Below, one piece after another: positions 47,645-59,706 of a DNA stretch of 64,000 nucleotides (positions within the stretch are counted from its first letter, which is position 1; every line of letters starts with the position of its first letter). The translations under genes and the position numbers were made by a program. The stretch spans positions 1-64,000 of the forward strand of contig NZ_PDWR01000005.1 of the NCBI RefSeq assembly GCF_010211755.1. Reading direction: 5' to 3'. The notes beneath the pieces were generated by a model. That model had not been told where the DNA came from. It was given only the letters and a program-made list of their open reading frames with translations, and did not search any database. Origin of the DNA: Pseudoxanthomonas sangjuensis (lineage in GTDB: Bacteria; Pseudomonadota; Gammaproteobacteria; Xanthomonadales; Xanthomonadaceae).

Positions 47645-48565
47645 GCTCCTGCCCTTGCGGCGGATCGGGATCGACTTCAGCGGCACCGCGGCGATCTCGT
47701 GGCCGCCTTCGCGGATCGGCGCGCCGGCTGGCGGCGCCCAGGCGTGGGCGTAGATCACTTCCCAGGTGCCCGGCAGCTTGCCGTCGGCGTCGCGCAGCGG
47801 CTCGTAGGCCGCGGCCGCGGCGGCGAAGCGCGCGCGTCCGGTCAGCGTGTGCCGGCGCGAACTGAGCGCGTTGGTCGCGCCGAGCGCGCGCAGCTCGCGC
47901 ATCAGCGCGGGCAGGTCGTCGTAGCCGAGGCCGAAGCGGTCGCGGTCGAGCACCGGGTCGCGGAAGCCGGCGTGCACCAGCGCGTCGCCGAACTGCGCGA
48001 TCGACGCGAACGGGCTGACGTGCGGGCGCTCGTCGGCCGCGGCGAACGCATCGCGCAGTTCCTGCAGCGTCTCCGGGCCGAAGGTCGAGCACAGCAGCAT
48101 GCCGCCGGGCTTGAGCACGCGGCGGAAGCCGGCGAACACCGCCGGCAGGTCCTCGATCCATTGCAGGCAAAGGTTGCTGTACAGCACGTCGACGCTGGCT
48201 TCGGCGAACGGCAAGGCGCGGGCATCGGCGTTGATGCGGGCGAAATCCCGGTTGCGGGCCCGTTGCCACCATCCCGCCTGCCTCCGCGCCTGCCCCAGCA
48301 TCGGCATCGCCAGGTCGAGCGCGACCACCTGCGCGCGCGGCCAGCGCTGCTTCATCGCCGCCGCCGCATGTGCCGGGCCGCAACCGACGTCGAGCACGAC
48401 CTGCGGCTCGCGCTTCGCCTCCTCGCCCTGGCGCAGCGCAAGATAGTCCAGCGATTCGAGCAGGCGCCCGCCGACCTCGCGTTGCAACGCGGCGGCCGCG
48501 TCGTAACCGGCGGCCGCGCGCGAGAACGCGTGGCGGATGTGGTGTTGGTCGAACAGGGATGCCAT
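47636..48565 (-). CDS. bioC: Malonyl-ACP O-methyltransferase BioC
   Basis: The 309-residue methyltransferase starts the pimelate chain of biotin by methylating malonyl-ACP. It has the SAM motif VLDVGCGPAHAA, LDLAMPML, the NADARALPFAEASVDVLYSNLCLQW block and the C-terminal LGATNALSSRRHTLTGRARF of BioC. It is the last gene of the biotin set and lies 61 bases after bioH, in a gap carrying a dispersed inverted repeat. Its C-terminus is partly encoded by another short repeat. Confidence 0.94.
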   Translation of the reverse strand: MASLFDQHHIRHAFSRAAAGYDAAAALQREVGGRLLESLDYLALRQGEEAKREPQVVLDVGCGPAHAAAAMKQRWPRAQVVALDLAMPMLGQARRQAGWWQRARNRDFARINADARALPFAEASVDVLYSNLCLQWIEDLPAVFAGFRRVLKPGGMLLCSTFGPETLQELRDAFAAADERPHVSPFASIAQFGDALVHAGFRDPVLDRDRFGLGYDDLPALMRELRALGATNALSSRRHTLTGRARFAAAAAAYEPLRDADGKLPGTWEVIYAHAWAPPAGAPIREGGHEIAAVPLKSIPIRRKGRSEE

Positions 48566-48574
48566 GCAATGCCG

Positions 48575-48643
48575 TCGCAGGAGCGGCGCGAGCCGCGATA
48601 AGGGGTCGCGGAAAAGCGTTCGCGGCTCAGGCCGCTCCTGCGA
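48575..48643. repeat. Inverted repeat of the GCAGGAGCGGC family overlapping the bioH end
   Basis: TCGCAGGAGCGGC (48575-48587) and GCCGCTCCTGCGA (48631-48643) are exact inverted copies around GCGAGCCGCG/CGCGGCTC. It is the same family as 32862-32925. The right arm lies inside the last codons of bioH, so the repeat contributes its C-terminus. Confidence 0.75.
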
Positions 48644-49403
48644 GACCGGAAACGAAAGCGGCGATTTTATCCGCGACCAGCCCGGCGTGCCCGATGAACG
48701 GCGCGTGGCCGCCGCCGGCGATGTCGAGATGCTCGGCGTCCGGCGCGAGCATCGCCGCGGCGGCGACCCCGGCCGCCGGCACCAGCCGGTCGCGGCGCCC
48801 GGAGATCCACAGGTTCGGGATGGCGAGCGCAGCGGCCTGCTGCCGCAAGTCGCTGCGTTCGAGCAGGCGCAGGCCCTGCTGCAGGACCGACGGCGCCGGC
48901 TCGCCGCGCGCGAACAGGGTCTGCTTGAGGCTGCGCAGCTCGGCGCGCGCGTGTTCGGAACCGAGCGTGTCGAGCGCGAGGAAGCGATCCAGCGTGCCGC
49001 GGTAGTCGTTCTGCAGATCGTGGCCGAACTGCGCGAACACGCTGCGCTCCACCGCGTGCGGCCAGTCGTCGCCGACCACGAAGCGCGGCGTCGCCGCCAG
49101 CATCACCAGGCCGCGCACCTGCGGACAGGTCGCCGCCGCCTTCAACGCGAACAGGCCGCCCAGCGACCAGCCCAGCCAGGCCGCCGGCGGCGTGCGCGCG
49201 GCGATTTCGTCGATGCAGGCGTCGAGCACCAGCGGCAGCGGCACGTCGCGGCTGTAGCCGTGGCCGGGCAGGTCGACGAGGTGGAATTCGATGCGGTCGG
49301 CGAGCCGCTCGACCAGCGGCGCGAACACGCCGCCATGCAGCGCCCAGCCGTGCAGCAACACCAGCGGCGGGCCCTTGCCCGCGACTTCGATATGCAGGTC
49401 CAT
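48627..49403 (-). CDS. bioH: Pimeloyl-[ACP] methyl ester esterase BioH
   Basis: The 258-residue alpha/beta hydrolase removes the methyl group when pimeloyl-ACP is complete. LLHGWALHGGVF, the nucleophile elbow GWSLGG (S80) and the catalytic His in GGGHAPF are typical of BioH. The neighbours bioF and bioC confirm the role. Its last codons are supplied by a dispersed inverted repeat. It follows bioF after 27 bases. Confidence 0.94.
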   Translation of the reverse strand: MDLHIEVAGKGPPLVLLHGWALHGGVFAPLVERLADRIEFHLVDLPGHGYSRDVPLPLVLDACIDEIAARTPPAAWLGWSLGGLFALKAAATCPQVRGLVMLAATPRFVVGDDWPHAVERSVFAQFGHDLQNDYRGTLDRFLALDTLGSEHARAELRSLKQTLFARGEPAPSVLQQGLRLLERSDLRQQAAALAIPNLWISGRRDRLVPAAGVAAAAMLAPDAEHLDIAGGGHAPFIGHAGLVADKIAAFVSGLAGAA

Positions 49404-49430
49404 CGCGTGGATCTTACCGGCGATGCATGC

Positions 49431-50630
49431 TCAGGCCGCGCCGCGCACCCGCGACACCGCGTCGCGCGAACGCGCCAGCGCATCGACCAGCGCGTCGACC
49501 TCGGCCGCGGCGTGCAGCGCCGACAGGGTCACGCGCAGCCGCGCCTTGCCTTCCGGCACGGTCGGCGGGCGGATCGCGGGGACCAGGTAGCCGGCGGTTT
49601 CCAGCGCCGACGACATCGCCAGCGCGGTGGCTTCGTCGCCGCACATCACCGGCTGGATCGGCGAATCCGAAGGCAGCAGTTCCAGCCCGCGCTGCCGGGC
49701 CTGCACGCGGAAGCGCTCGACCAGGCCCTGCAGCTTTTCGCGACGCCAGTGCTCGCGGCGGGCGTAGCGCGCCGCGGTGGTCGCGGCGGCGGCCACCGCC
49801 GGTGGCAGGGCGGTGGTGTAGATGTACGGACGCGCGGTCTCGGCGAGGTGGCGGACCAGCGCTTCGTCGCCGACCACGACCGCGCCGTAGCCGCCCAATG
49901 CCTTGCCCAGCGTGACCAGCTGCAGCGGCACTTCCTTCGGCCCGAGCCGCGCCTCGGCGACGCTGCCGCGGCCCTCGGGACCGCGCACGCCGACGCCGTG
50001 CGCGTCGTCGACGTACAGCAGCGCCTCGGACATGCGCGCGGCCAGGCTCAGCGCGCGCAGCGGGGCGACGTCGCCGTCCATGCTGAACACGCCGTCGGTG
50101 GCCAGCATCGCCGCGCCGCCGGGAGCGAGCTTCAGCTGCCGCACCGCGCCTTCCGGATCGGCGTGCGGATAGCGGCGCAGGCGGCAGCCGGCCAGGCGCG
50201 AAGCGTCGATCAGGCTGGCGTGGTTGAGCCGGTCCTGCACGCAGACGTCGTCTTCCTCGGTCAGCAATGCCTGCTGCACGGCGAGGTTGGCGAGGAAGCC
50301 GCTGCCGAACAGCAGGCCGCGCGGATAGCCGAGCCAGTCGGCGATCTCGCGTTCCAGCACCTCGTGCGCGGTGTGGTGGCCGCTGACCAGGTGCGAGGCG
50401 CCGGCGCCGACGCCGTCGCGCGAGGCGGTGTTCTGCAGCGCGTTGACCACGTTGAACTGCTGCGCCAGGCCCAGGTAGTCGTTGCCGCAGAACTCGAGCA
50501 GCCAGCGCCCGTCGACCTCGACGCGCACGCCGTCGCGGCGTTCGATGGTGCGGCGCGTGCGCACGCGGTTCTGCGCGGCGCGTTGCTGGCGCTGCTGGCG
50601 GATGCGCTCGTGGAAGTCGGGACGGGACAT
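49431..50630 (-). CDS. bioF: 8-Amino-7-oxononanoate synthase BioF
   Basis: The 399-residue PLP enzyme joins pimeloyl-ACP and alanine. The cofactor Lys is K243 in [15 protein letters not shown] (208-212), [10 protein letters not shown] and [12 protein letters not shown] are conserved in the alpha-oxoamine synthases. It is the second gene of the leftward biotin set, 94 bases after bioB, with GGTTCTTGG repeats in the gap. Confidence 0.97.
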   Translation of the reverse strand: MSRPDFHERIRQQRQQRAAQNRVRTRRTIERRDGVRVEVDGRWLLEFCGNDYLGLAQQFNVVNALQNTASRDGVGAGASHLVSGHHTAHEVLEREIADWLGYPRGLLFGSGFLANLAVQQALLTEEDDVCVQDRLNHASLIDASRLAGCRLRRYPHADPEGAVRQLKLAPGGAAMLATDGVFSMDGDVAPLRALSLAARMSEALLYVDDAHGVGVRGPEGRGSVAEARLGPKEVPLQLVTLGKALGGYGAVVVGDEALVRHLAETARPYIYTTALPPAVAAAATTAARYARREHWRREKLQGLVERFRVQARQRGLELLPSDSPIQPVMCGDEATALAMSSALETAGYLVPAIRPPTVPEGKARLRVTLSALHAAAEVDALVDALARSRDAVSRVRGAA

Positions 50631-50635
50631 CGCGG

Positions 50636-50706
50636 GGTTCTTGGTTGCCGGTTCTTGGTGGTTGGAAAGAAAAAGGGAAGCCGTCACCGAAGAACCAGGA
50701 ACCAAT
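50636..50706. repeat. GGTTCTTGGT direct and inverted repeats between bioB and bioF
   Basis: GGTTCTTGGT occurs at 50636-50645 and 50650-50659. Related AAGAACC and AGGAACC copies in inverted orientation lie at about 50690-50703. The block resembles the TTGGTTG repeats after copA, so it is probably a dispersed simple repeat. It may attenuate or stabilise the biotin mRNA. Confidence 0.5.
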
Positions 50707-50724
50707 TGCCGGGAACCCGTTCCC

Positions 50725-51741
50725 TCAGGCCGCCTGCCCGCATGCCGGCACCTCGACGATGTCCGCGTGCACGGTGCCGGCCTCGACTTCCACGGGCATC
50801 GGCCGCAAACCGAGCCGCGCGAACAGGGCCATGTCCCGTTCGGTGTCCGGGTTGCCGGTGGTCAGCAGCTTTTCCCCGTAGAAGATCGAGTTGGCGCCGG
50901 CGGCGAAGCACAGCGCCTGCAGTTCGTCGCCCATGCCTTCGCGGCCGGCCGACAGCCGGACCATAGACTGCGGCATGACGATGCGCGCAACTGCGACGGT
51001 GCGCACAAATTCGAAGGGGTCCAGTTCGGCGGTGCCGTGCAGCGGCGTGCCCGCGACCTGCACCAGCCGGTTGATCGGCACCGAGTCCGGGTGCGCCGGC
51101 AGGTTGGCCAGCGCCTGCAGCAGGCCGGCGCGCTGCTCGCGCGTCTCGCCCATGCCGACGATGCCGCCGCAGCAGGTCTTCATGCCCGCGTCGCGCACGT
51201 GCGACAGCGTGTCCAGGCGGTCCTGGAACTCGCGGGTGTGGACGATCTCGCCGTAGAAGTCCGGCGCGGTGTCGAGGTTGTGGTTGTAGTAGTCCAGGCC
51301 CGCGGCCTTGAGCGCGTGCGCCTGCTCGCCGCTGAGCATGCCGAGCGTCGCGCAGGTCTCGAGGCCGAGCGCCTTCACCGCGCGGATCATCTCGGCGACC
51401 TTCGGGATGTCGCGGTCCTTCGGGCTGCGCCACGCCGCGCCCATGCAGAAGCGCGACGCGCCCGCGGCCCGGGCCTGCTTCGCCTTCGCCAGCACCGCCT
51501 CGGTGCTCATCAGCTTCTGCGCCTCGACCCCCGTGTGGTAGCGCTGCGCCTGCGGGCAGTAGGCGCAGTCCTCGGGGCAGCCGCCGGTCTTGACCGACAG
51601 CAGGGTCGATACCTGCACCTCGGCCGGGTCGAAGTATTGGCGATGCACGCTGGCGGCGCGATGCAGCAGTTCGGTGAACGGCAGCTCGAACAGGGCGAGC
51701 AGTTCTTCGCGGCGCCAGTCGTGGCGGATCGTGGCCGACAT
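50725..51741 (-). CDS. bioB: Biotin synthase BioB
   Basis: The 338-residue radical-SAM enzyme inserts sulfur into dethiobiotin. The cluster motif C-x3-C-x2-C (C55, C59, C62 in [12 protein letters not shown]), the second-cluster region with CMGAAWR, YNHNLDT, and [10 protein letters not shown] are intact. The ATG at 51741 gives the standard start. It is first in the leftward bioB-F-H-C set. bioA, bioD and the regulator are not in this window. Confidence 0.97.
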   Translation of the reverse strand: MSATIRHDWRREELLALFELPFTELLHRAASVHRQYFDPAEVQVSTLLSVKTGGCPEDCAYCPQAQRYHTGVEAQKLMSTEAVLAKAKQARAAGASRFCMGAAWRSPKDRDIPKVAEMIRAVKALGLETCATLGMLSGEQAHALKAAGLDYYNHNLDTAPDFYGEIVHTREFQDRLDTLSHVRDAGMKTCCGGIVGMGETREQRAGLLQALANLPAHPDSVPINRLVQVAGTPLHGTAELDPFEFVRTVAVARIVMPQSMVRLSAGREGMGDELQALCFAAGANSIFYGEKLLTTGNPDTERDMALFARLGLRPMPVEVEAGTVHADIVEVPACGQAA

Positions 51742-51791
51742 TCGGAATTCCCTGACAGACAAGACAATGCGGGGCCGGCAGTCTGTTCGGC
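51742..51791. promoter_or_regulatory. Divergent promoter region bioB/comF with inverted repeat
   Basis: These 50 bases must hold the promoters of both genes. GACAGAC (51754-51760) and GTCTGTT (51781-51787) form an inverted repeat with a 20-base spacer, a possible operator. I do not see the TTGTAAACC/GGTTTACA half-sites of the classic BirA operator. Confidence 0.4.
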
Positions 51792-52532
51792 ATGTCCGGC
51801 ACTGTCAACCTGGATTCCGCTCCGAAAGTCGACAGCCGCCGCGGCGACGGCTGGTGGCGCCGCGCCGGCCGCTGGCTGTTGCCGCCGCGCTGCCTGTTGT
51901 GCGGCGAAGCCGGCGCGCACGGCCGCGACCTGTGCGCCGCCTGCGCCACGGTCCTGCCGTGGAACCGCAGCGCCTGCACGCGCTGCGCCCTGCCCCTGCC
52001 CGAACCGGGCGTCTGCGGCGAATGCCTGCAGCGGCCGCCGGCGCTGACCGAAACCCGCGCGGCCTTCGTCTACGGCTTCCCGCTGGACCGGCTGGCGCCG
52101 CGCTTCAAGTTCCACCGCGACCTCGCCGCCGGCCGCCTGCTGGCCGAACTGATGGCCGACGGCCTCGTCGCCGCGCCGCGCCCCGAAGCGCTGGTGCCGG
52201 TGCCGTTGCACCGTCGCCGCCTGCGCCGGCGCGGCTACGACCAGGCGCTGGAACTGGCCAGGCCGCTGGCGCGCACGCTCGGCATCCCGCTCCACGCCGA
52301 CCTGCTGTCGCGGCAGCGTGCGACCGCGCCGCAATCCGAGCTCGACGCCGCCGCACGGCAACGCAACCTGCGCAACGCCTTCGCCGTTCCGCCGAATCGG
52401 GCGATGCCGCAACACGTGGCGCTGGTCGACGACGTGATGACCACCGGCGCGACCCTGCGCGCCGCGGCACGCGCGCTGCTCAAGGCCGGCGTGCTGCGCG
52501 TCGACGCGTGGGTCTGCGCACGGGTGCCTTGA
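51792..52532 (+). CDS. comF: ComF family phosphoribosyltransferase-like protein
   Basis: The 246-residue protein has two Cys-pair zinc ribbons (C34/C37/C48/C51 and C62/C65/C75/C78). A type I phosphoribosyltransferase fold follows, with [27 protein letters not shown] and the PRPP motif [13 protein letters not shown]. ComF is needed for DNA uptake in competent bacteria and may act at the inner membrane with the uptake machinery; its exact reaction is unclear. It diverges from bioB, as in several gammaproteobacteria. Confidence 0.93.
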   Translation: MSGTVNLDSAPKVDSRRGDGWWRRAGRWLLPPRCLLCGEAGAHGRDLCAACATVLPWNRSACTRCALPLPEPGVCGECLQRPPALTETRAAFVYGFPLDRLAPRFKFHRDLAAGRLLAELMADGLVAAPRPEALVPVPLHRRRLRRRGYDQALELARPLARTLGIPLHADLLSRQRATAPQSELDAAARQRNLRNAFAVPPNRAMPQHVALVDDVMTTGATLRAAARALLKAGVLRVDAWVCARVP

Positions 52533-52582
52533 GGAAACGCCCGGGCTCGCCTCTCGCCTGAAGGCGCGCTTCGGCTGGAATC

Positions 52583-55907
<3,325 letters not shown>

Positions 55908-55930
55908 GGCGGGCATGCCGTGAATTCGGC

Positions 55931-55936
55931 TAGAAT
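55931..55936 (+). promoter_or_regulatory. Probable -10 element of tRNA-Arg
   Basis: TAGAAT lies 18 bases before the tRNA 5' end, in the 46 bases after kdsA. The -35 is not clear. A short GC-rich block at 55938-55953 between it and the tRNA may act as a discriminator. Confidence 0.45.
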
Positions 55937-55953
55937 GCGCGTCCACGTTCCGT

Positions 55954-56030
55954 GCGCCCGTAGCTCAGCCGGATAGAGTAGTGGCTTCCGAAGCCATTGG
56001 TCGGGGGTTCGAATCCCTCCGGGCGCGCCA
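55954..56030 (+). tRNA. tRNA-Arg (anticodon CCG, reads CGG)
   Basis: The 77-base cloverleaf has an acceptor stem GCGCCCG/CGGGCGC, the D-arm AGCTCAGCCGGATAGAG, and an anticodon stem GTGGC/GCCAT with loop TTCCGAA, giving CCG at positions 34-36. The T-arm is GGGGG-TTCGAAT-CCCTC, and CCA is encoded at the 3' end. CGG codons are common in this GC-rich genome. TtcA, encoded at 16880, thiolates C32 in some Arg tRNAs, but here position 32 is T. A GCGGATCGC palindrome follows at 56042-56060. Confidence 0.95.
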
Positions 56031-56156
56031 TGTTCCGCACGCGGATCGCCGCGATCCGCGTCTCCGTCCCCGGCGACGTTCCCGGGGGACCGATGGCTCC
56101 GCGCGCCGGCGATGCCGCGGCGTTTGCGCCGGCCCGGCGCCGGTCCGGAAGGCTCC

Positions 56157-56585
56157 TCAACCCGGCCGCAGCGACACCACCGCCAGGGTCAGGCGCGACA
56201 GGCACACCGGCTTGCCGGCTTCGTTCTCGATGCGGATTTCCCACACCTGGGTGCTGCGGCCGACGTGCACCGCCTTCGCGGTGCCGGTGACCGTGCCCTC
56301 GCGCACCGCGCGCAGGTGGTTGGCGTTGATCTCCAGCCCGACCACCATCGCCTTCGCCGGATCCACGCACAAGCCGCCGGCCATGCTGCCGAGGGTTTCG
56401 GCCAGCAGCACCGAAGCGCCGCCATGCAGCAGGCCGTAGGGTTGTCTGGTGCGCGCGTCGACCGGCATCGTCGCGCGCAACCAGTCGGCGCCGGCGTCGG
56501 TGACGACGATGCCCAGGTTCTCCACCGCGGTGCCGCGGGCGAGGGCGTTGAGTGCGGCGATGTCGGCGGGTTGCAGGAAGGCCAT
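56157..56585 (-). CDS. Hotdog-fold acyl-CoA thioesterase (YdiI/PaaI type)
   Basis: The 142-residue protein matches E. coli YdiI closely. It has ATMPVDARTRQPYGLLHGGASVLLAETLGS with H54 and the catalytic E63, then VVGLEINANHLRAVREG and a C-terminal VWEIRIENEAGK. YdiI-like enzymes hydrolyse aryl- and acyl-CoAs (menaquinone or side reactions). Ubiquinone rather than menaquinone genes lie nearby, so a broad-range thioesterase is likelier than MenI. It is convergent with the tRNA. Confidence 0.9.
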   Translation of the reverse strand: MAFLQPADIAALNALARGTAVENLGIVVTDAGADWLRATMPVDARTRQPYGLLHGGASVLLAETLGSMAGGLCVDPAKAMVVGLEINANHLRAVREGTVTGTAKAVHVGRSTQVWEIRIENEAGKPVCLSRLTLAVVSLRPG

Positions 56586-56655
56586 CCGGAGACTCCATCA
56601 TTCGAGGAATGCGATACCCGACCCGCGGACGCGCGGGCGCGGGCCCTGCACGCGC

Positions 56656-58599
56656 CTACAGGATCGGCACCAGTCCCGCGCCGAACGCCATCAGGATGCG
56701 CGCGAACAGCGATTTCGGACCGACGCTGACCTCGGGGAAATCGCCGACCGACTTGTAGCAGTGGAGGAATTTCGGGTCGTTGCTCGGCAGCGGTCGCGGG
56801 CAGTCGGGGCCGGGCACGAATTCGTAGCTGGTCGCGTAGCGCCACGGCCACAGGTCGAACACCGGCAGCGCCGAGGAGATCTTGTCGAGGCTGTAGTTCA
56901 GCCCCGACACCAGCGGCAACCGCTGCCGCGGCGCGATGGTCCACGAGTTCGCCGGCGCGATGTCGCGCTCGATGCTGCCCGCCAGGCGCGCGGCGAAGGC
57001 CGCGTCGTCGATGATGACCACGCTCTCGGTGTTGTAGCGGTCCGAGCGCGGGTCGAAGTTGTGCGTGCCGATCACCGCGATGCGGTCGTCGATGACCATC
57101 GACTTGGCGTGCAGGCCGATGCGCAGGCCGGCGCGCTTCAGCGGCAGCGGCCGGGTCGACGAGCCGGAACTGAGGAACGACGGGCGCGACTCGGCGCGGC
57201 GCAGCGGGCGGTCGACGCGGTTCGCCGCATCGACGCCGCTGCCGGAACCGGAGCCGAGGATCAGGCCGGGGTCCGCGTGCGGGACGTGCTCGTCTTCGAT
57301 CGCCGCCATCAGCCCGGCATAGTCGATCGGCGCGTCTTCCGGGAACGGTTTGAGTTCGTGGATATGGAAGCCGAGCTCGCGCAGGTACCTGCGCTTGTAC
57401 TTGTGCGAAACCGCGTAGACGATCGGGTTGTCGGTCGAGGCGAGGCTGTTGGTCGACACCGTCACCCGCGGCGGCGACGCGCGCCGGTGCAGTTCGCCGA
57501 ACACCTCGCGGGCGCGGTCGGACATGATCAGGTACGGGGTCTGCAGCAGCACCTCGTGCTGCGCGCCGGCGATCAGCGTCTCCAGTTCCGACGCCGACCG
57601 CGCTTCCTCGTCGCGATCCCGGCGGCGGTGCTTCTGCGGCAGGTCGGCGATGTAGTCGACCGCGCCCACCGGCAGCGCGGGGGCGACCAGGCGCTCTTCG
57701 ACGATGCCGGCATCGGCGGCGGCGGCGCGCATTTCCTCGACCCGCTCGGGGTGCAGGAAATCCGCCGCCGGCAGCGCCGGCACGCCGTCGCGCAGCAGCG
57801 TGCGGCCGACGTCGTTGAGCCGCTCGGCCGGGATGCTGCGGTCGGCGTTCCAGAACGCCTCGAAGCTGTCGGCCATCGCCAGCGCCACCGGCCCGGCGAC
57901 CAGCACGTCGCGGTCGCGGAAGTCGAACTCCGCGTCCCAGTCGTAGTAGTCGTCCTGATAGTTGCGCCCGCCGGTGATGCCGACCGCGTCGTCGACCACC
58001 AGCAGCTTGGTGTGCATGCGCTGGTTGAAGCGGCGGAAGCAGCAGAGCACGCTGGCGGCGTAGTCGAGGTAATTGAGCTTGACCTTGCCGAAGGTCGGGT
58101 TGTAGATGCGCAGCGCGAAGTTTTCGTGGGCGCCGGCCAGCGCGGCCACCAGTTGCGGGTCGCCGATCGCCGACAGCTGGTCGATCAGCACCCGCACCCG
58201 TACCCCGCGCCGCGCCGCGGCGAGCAGTTCGTCGAGCACCAGCCGGCCGCTGTCGTCGTGGTCGAAGATGTAGGTCTGCAGGTCGATGGCGCGGCGCGCG
58301 CTGCGGATCAGGTTGATCCGCGCCAGCAGCGCGTCGCCGCCCTGGTCCAGGATCAGCGCATAGTGGTGCGGCGCCTGCGGCGTCGATTCGGCGGCGGCGC
58401 GCGCGCCGAGGTCGCGCAACGGCGACGGCTCGGCGCAGGCATCGGCGGCGCTGCAGTCGACCACCTGCGAACGCGCCTGCGCGGCGATCGCGGCGGCGTG
58501 GTCGCGCTGCGCGTCGGACAGGGTGGCGCAGCCGCTGCCGAGCAGGGCGAACGCGAGCAACCCGAACATGGGCAGCGTGAAACGGAACAATCCGGTCAT
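56656..58599 (-). CDS. Phospholipase D-family lipoprotein (cardiolipin-synthase-like)
   Basis: The 647-residue protein has a lipobox LGSGC (C24). Two PLD (HxKx4D) motifs are present: H196/K198/D203 in MHTKLLVVDDAVGITGG, and H497/K499/D504 in LHAKSMVIDDRIAVIG. This is a phosphatidyltransferase/phospholipase with the ClsC-like layout, acting on membrane lipids in the periplasm; the reaction is not certain. The ATG at 58599 overlaps the YceI-like stop (ATGA). It is third in the set sixA-yceI-PLD. Confidence 0.88.
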   Translation of the reverse strand: MTGLFRFTLPMFGLLAFALLGSGCATLSDAQRDHAAAIAAQARSQVVDCSAADACAEPSPLRDLGARAAAESTPQAPHHYALILDQGGDALLARINLIRSARRAIDLQTYIFDHDDSGRLVLDELLAAARRGVRVRVLIDQLSAIGDPQLVAALAGAHENFALRIYNPTFGKVKLNYLDYAASVLCCFRRFNQRMHTKLLVVDDAVGITGGRNYQDDYYDWDAEFDFRDRDVLVAGPVALAMADSFEAFWNADRSIPAERLNDVGRTLLRDGVPALPAADFLHPERVEEMRAAAADAGIVEERLVAPALPVGAVDYIADLPQKHRRRDRDEEARSASELETLIAGAQHEVLLQTPYLIMSDRAREVFGELHRRASPPRVTVSTNSLASTDNPIVYAVSHKYKRRYLRELGFHIHELKPFPEDAPIDYAGLMAAIEDEHVPHADPGLILGSGSGSGVDAANRVDRPLRRAESRPSFLSSGSSTRPLPLKRAGLRIGLHAKSMVIDDRIAVIGTHNFDPRSDRYNTESVVIIDDAAFAARLAGSIERDIAPANSWTIAPRQRLPLVSGLNYSLDKISSALPVFDLWPWRYATSYEFVPGPDCPRPLPSNDPKFLHCYKSVGDFPEVSVGPKSLFARILMAFGAGLVPIL

Positions 58600-59198
58600 G
58601 GCGCGGTATTTTCGCGCAGCCGCGCGCGCAGCACGAACACCACGCGGTCGTTGACCGCCAGTTGCCAGTTGTCCATGTCGTAGTCGGCGCGGCTGACCGC
58701 GCCGGTGGCGACCACGTCGCAGTCCAGCGCCGGGCGCGCGCACGCCGCCGCCTCGACGTCCAGCGACTTCGGCCGCTGGATGCCGCGGATCGCGAGCTTG
58801 CCGGCCAGCTTGCCGCCTTGTGCGAGCAGGGCCGGATCGTAGGGTTCGGAGACGAAGCTCACCGTCGGGTATTTCTCCGCGTCGAAGAAGCGCGGCCCGC
58901 GCGTCCATTCGGTATAGCGCGGGTGGCCGGCGATCTCGACGTCGGCGGTGAAGAAGCGCAGGCGCACCTGGTGGCGGCCGTCGGGCAGTTCGACTACATG
59001 GCCGTCGTAGTGCGGAAAGCGGCCTTCCAGCTTCTGCCCCCAGCGCGTGCGCAACTCGAAGCCGAAGCGCGAATGCGCCGGGTCGAATTCGAGGTTGCCG
59101 GCGCCGGCCCTGGCCGCGCCGCACGCCAGCATGGCGCAGGCCAGCGCCAGCCAACCCCGGCGGCGCGCACGCGTCCTGCGCGGAATCGCGCCGGTCAC
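58596..59198 (-). CDS. YceI-family periplasmic protein
   Basis: The 200-residue protein has an Arg-rich start and signal peptide (to about residue 32, ending GAARAGAG). The YceI lipocalin-like barrel follows, with NLEFDPAHSRFGFELRTRWG, KYPTVSFVS and GKLAIRGIQRPKSLDVE. YceI proteins bind polyisoprenoids or similar lipids. The GTG at 59198 overlaps the sixA stop (GTGA), and the gene overlaps the PLD gene at its 3' end, so the three are coupled. The neighbouring ubiquinone gene is not directly linked. Confidence 0.88.
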   Translation of the reverse strand: MTGAIPRRTRARRRGWLALACAMLACGAARAGAGNLEFDPAHSRFGFELRTRWGQKLEGRFPHYDGHVVELPDGRHQVRLRFFTADVEIAGHPRYTEWTRGPRFFDAEKYPTVSFVSEPYDPALLAQGGKLAGKLAIRGIQRPKSLDVEAAACARPALDCDVVATGAVSRADYDMDNWQLAVNDRVVFVLRARLRENTAP

Positions 59199-59671
59199 GG
59201 CCACCAGAAGGCGGACAGCAGGGCCACCCCCGGTTCGATCGCCGCGTCGGCCGGCAGCGACAGCACCGCGATGCCGCCCGGCGGCATGCCGCGGTAGTCG
59301 CCGGACTGTCCGCTGTACATCAGCGCGGCGAGCTGCTCGAAACCGGGGTTGTGCCCGACCATCAGCAGGCGCACGGCGTCGCGGTTGGCGTCGGCGAGGC
59401 CGGCCAGCGTGCCGGGCGTGGCTTCGTAGATGTCGTCGGTCATGCGCTGCTCGACGTAGCCGATCTTCTCCAGCACCGCCTCCAGCGTTTCGCGCGTGCG
59501 CCGCGACGGCGAGCACAGCACGCGGTCGGGGCGCAGGCCGTTCTCGGCCAGCCAGCGCCCGGCGGCCTCGGCCTCGGCCAGGCCGGTCGGCGACAACGGG
59601 CGGTCGGCGTCGGCCTGTCCCGGCCGGGCGGGTTCGGCGTGCGCGTGGCGCAGCAGGATCAGTTGACGCAT
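59195..59671 (-). CDS. Phosphohistidine phosphatase SixA-like
   Basis: The 158-residue histidine-phosphatase-superfamily protein has the RHG-type motif LLRHAHAEP (R8, H9), DADRPLSPTGLAEAE, CSPSRRTRETLE and the second His in MVGHNPGFEQL. SixA removes phosphate from phosphohistidine in sensor or nitrogen-PTS proteins. The family match is good, but the partner in this organism is unknown. It is first in the leftward set with yceI and PLD. Confidence 0.88.
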   Translation of the reverse strand: MRQLILLRHAHAEPARPGQADADRPLSPTGLAEAEAAGRWLAENGLRPDRVLCSPSRRTRETLEAVLEKIGYVEQRMTDDIYEATPGTLAGLADANRDAVRLLMVGHNPGFEQLAALMYSGQSGDYRGMPPGGIAVLSLPADAAIEPGVALLSAFWWP

Positions 59672-59706
59672 GGCAGCACCACCCCCTGTTCGATTTGTGT
59701 CGCGGC

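Noticed and set aside
51742-51791. BirA-type biotin operator upstream of bioB
   Set aside because: The TTGTAAACC/GGTTTACA half-sites are absent; only an unrelated GACAGAC/GTCTGTT repeat is visible.
55954-56160. tRNA-Arg as an integration site of a genomic island
   Set aside because: No integrase, no direct repeat of the tRNA 3' end and no change in composition follows it within the window.
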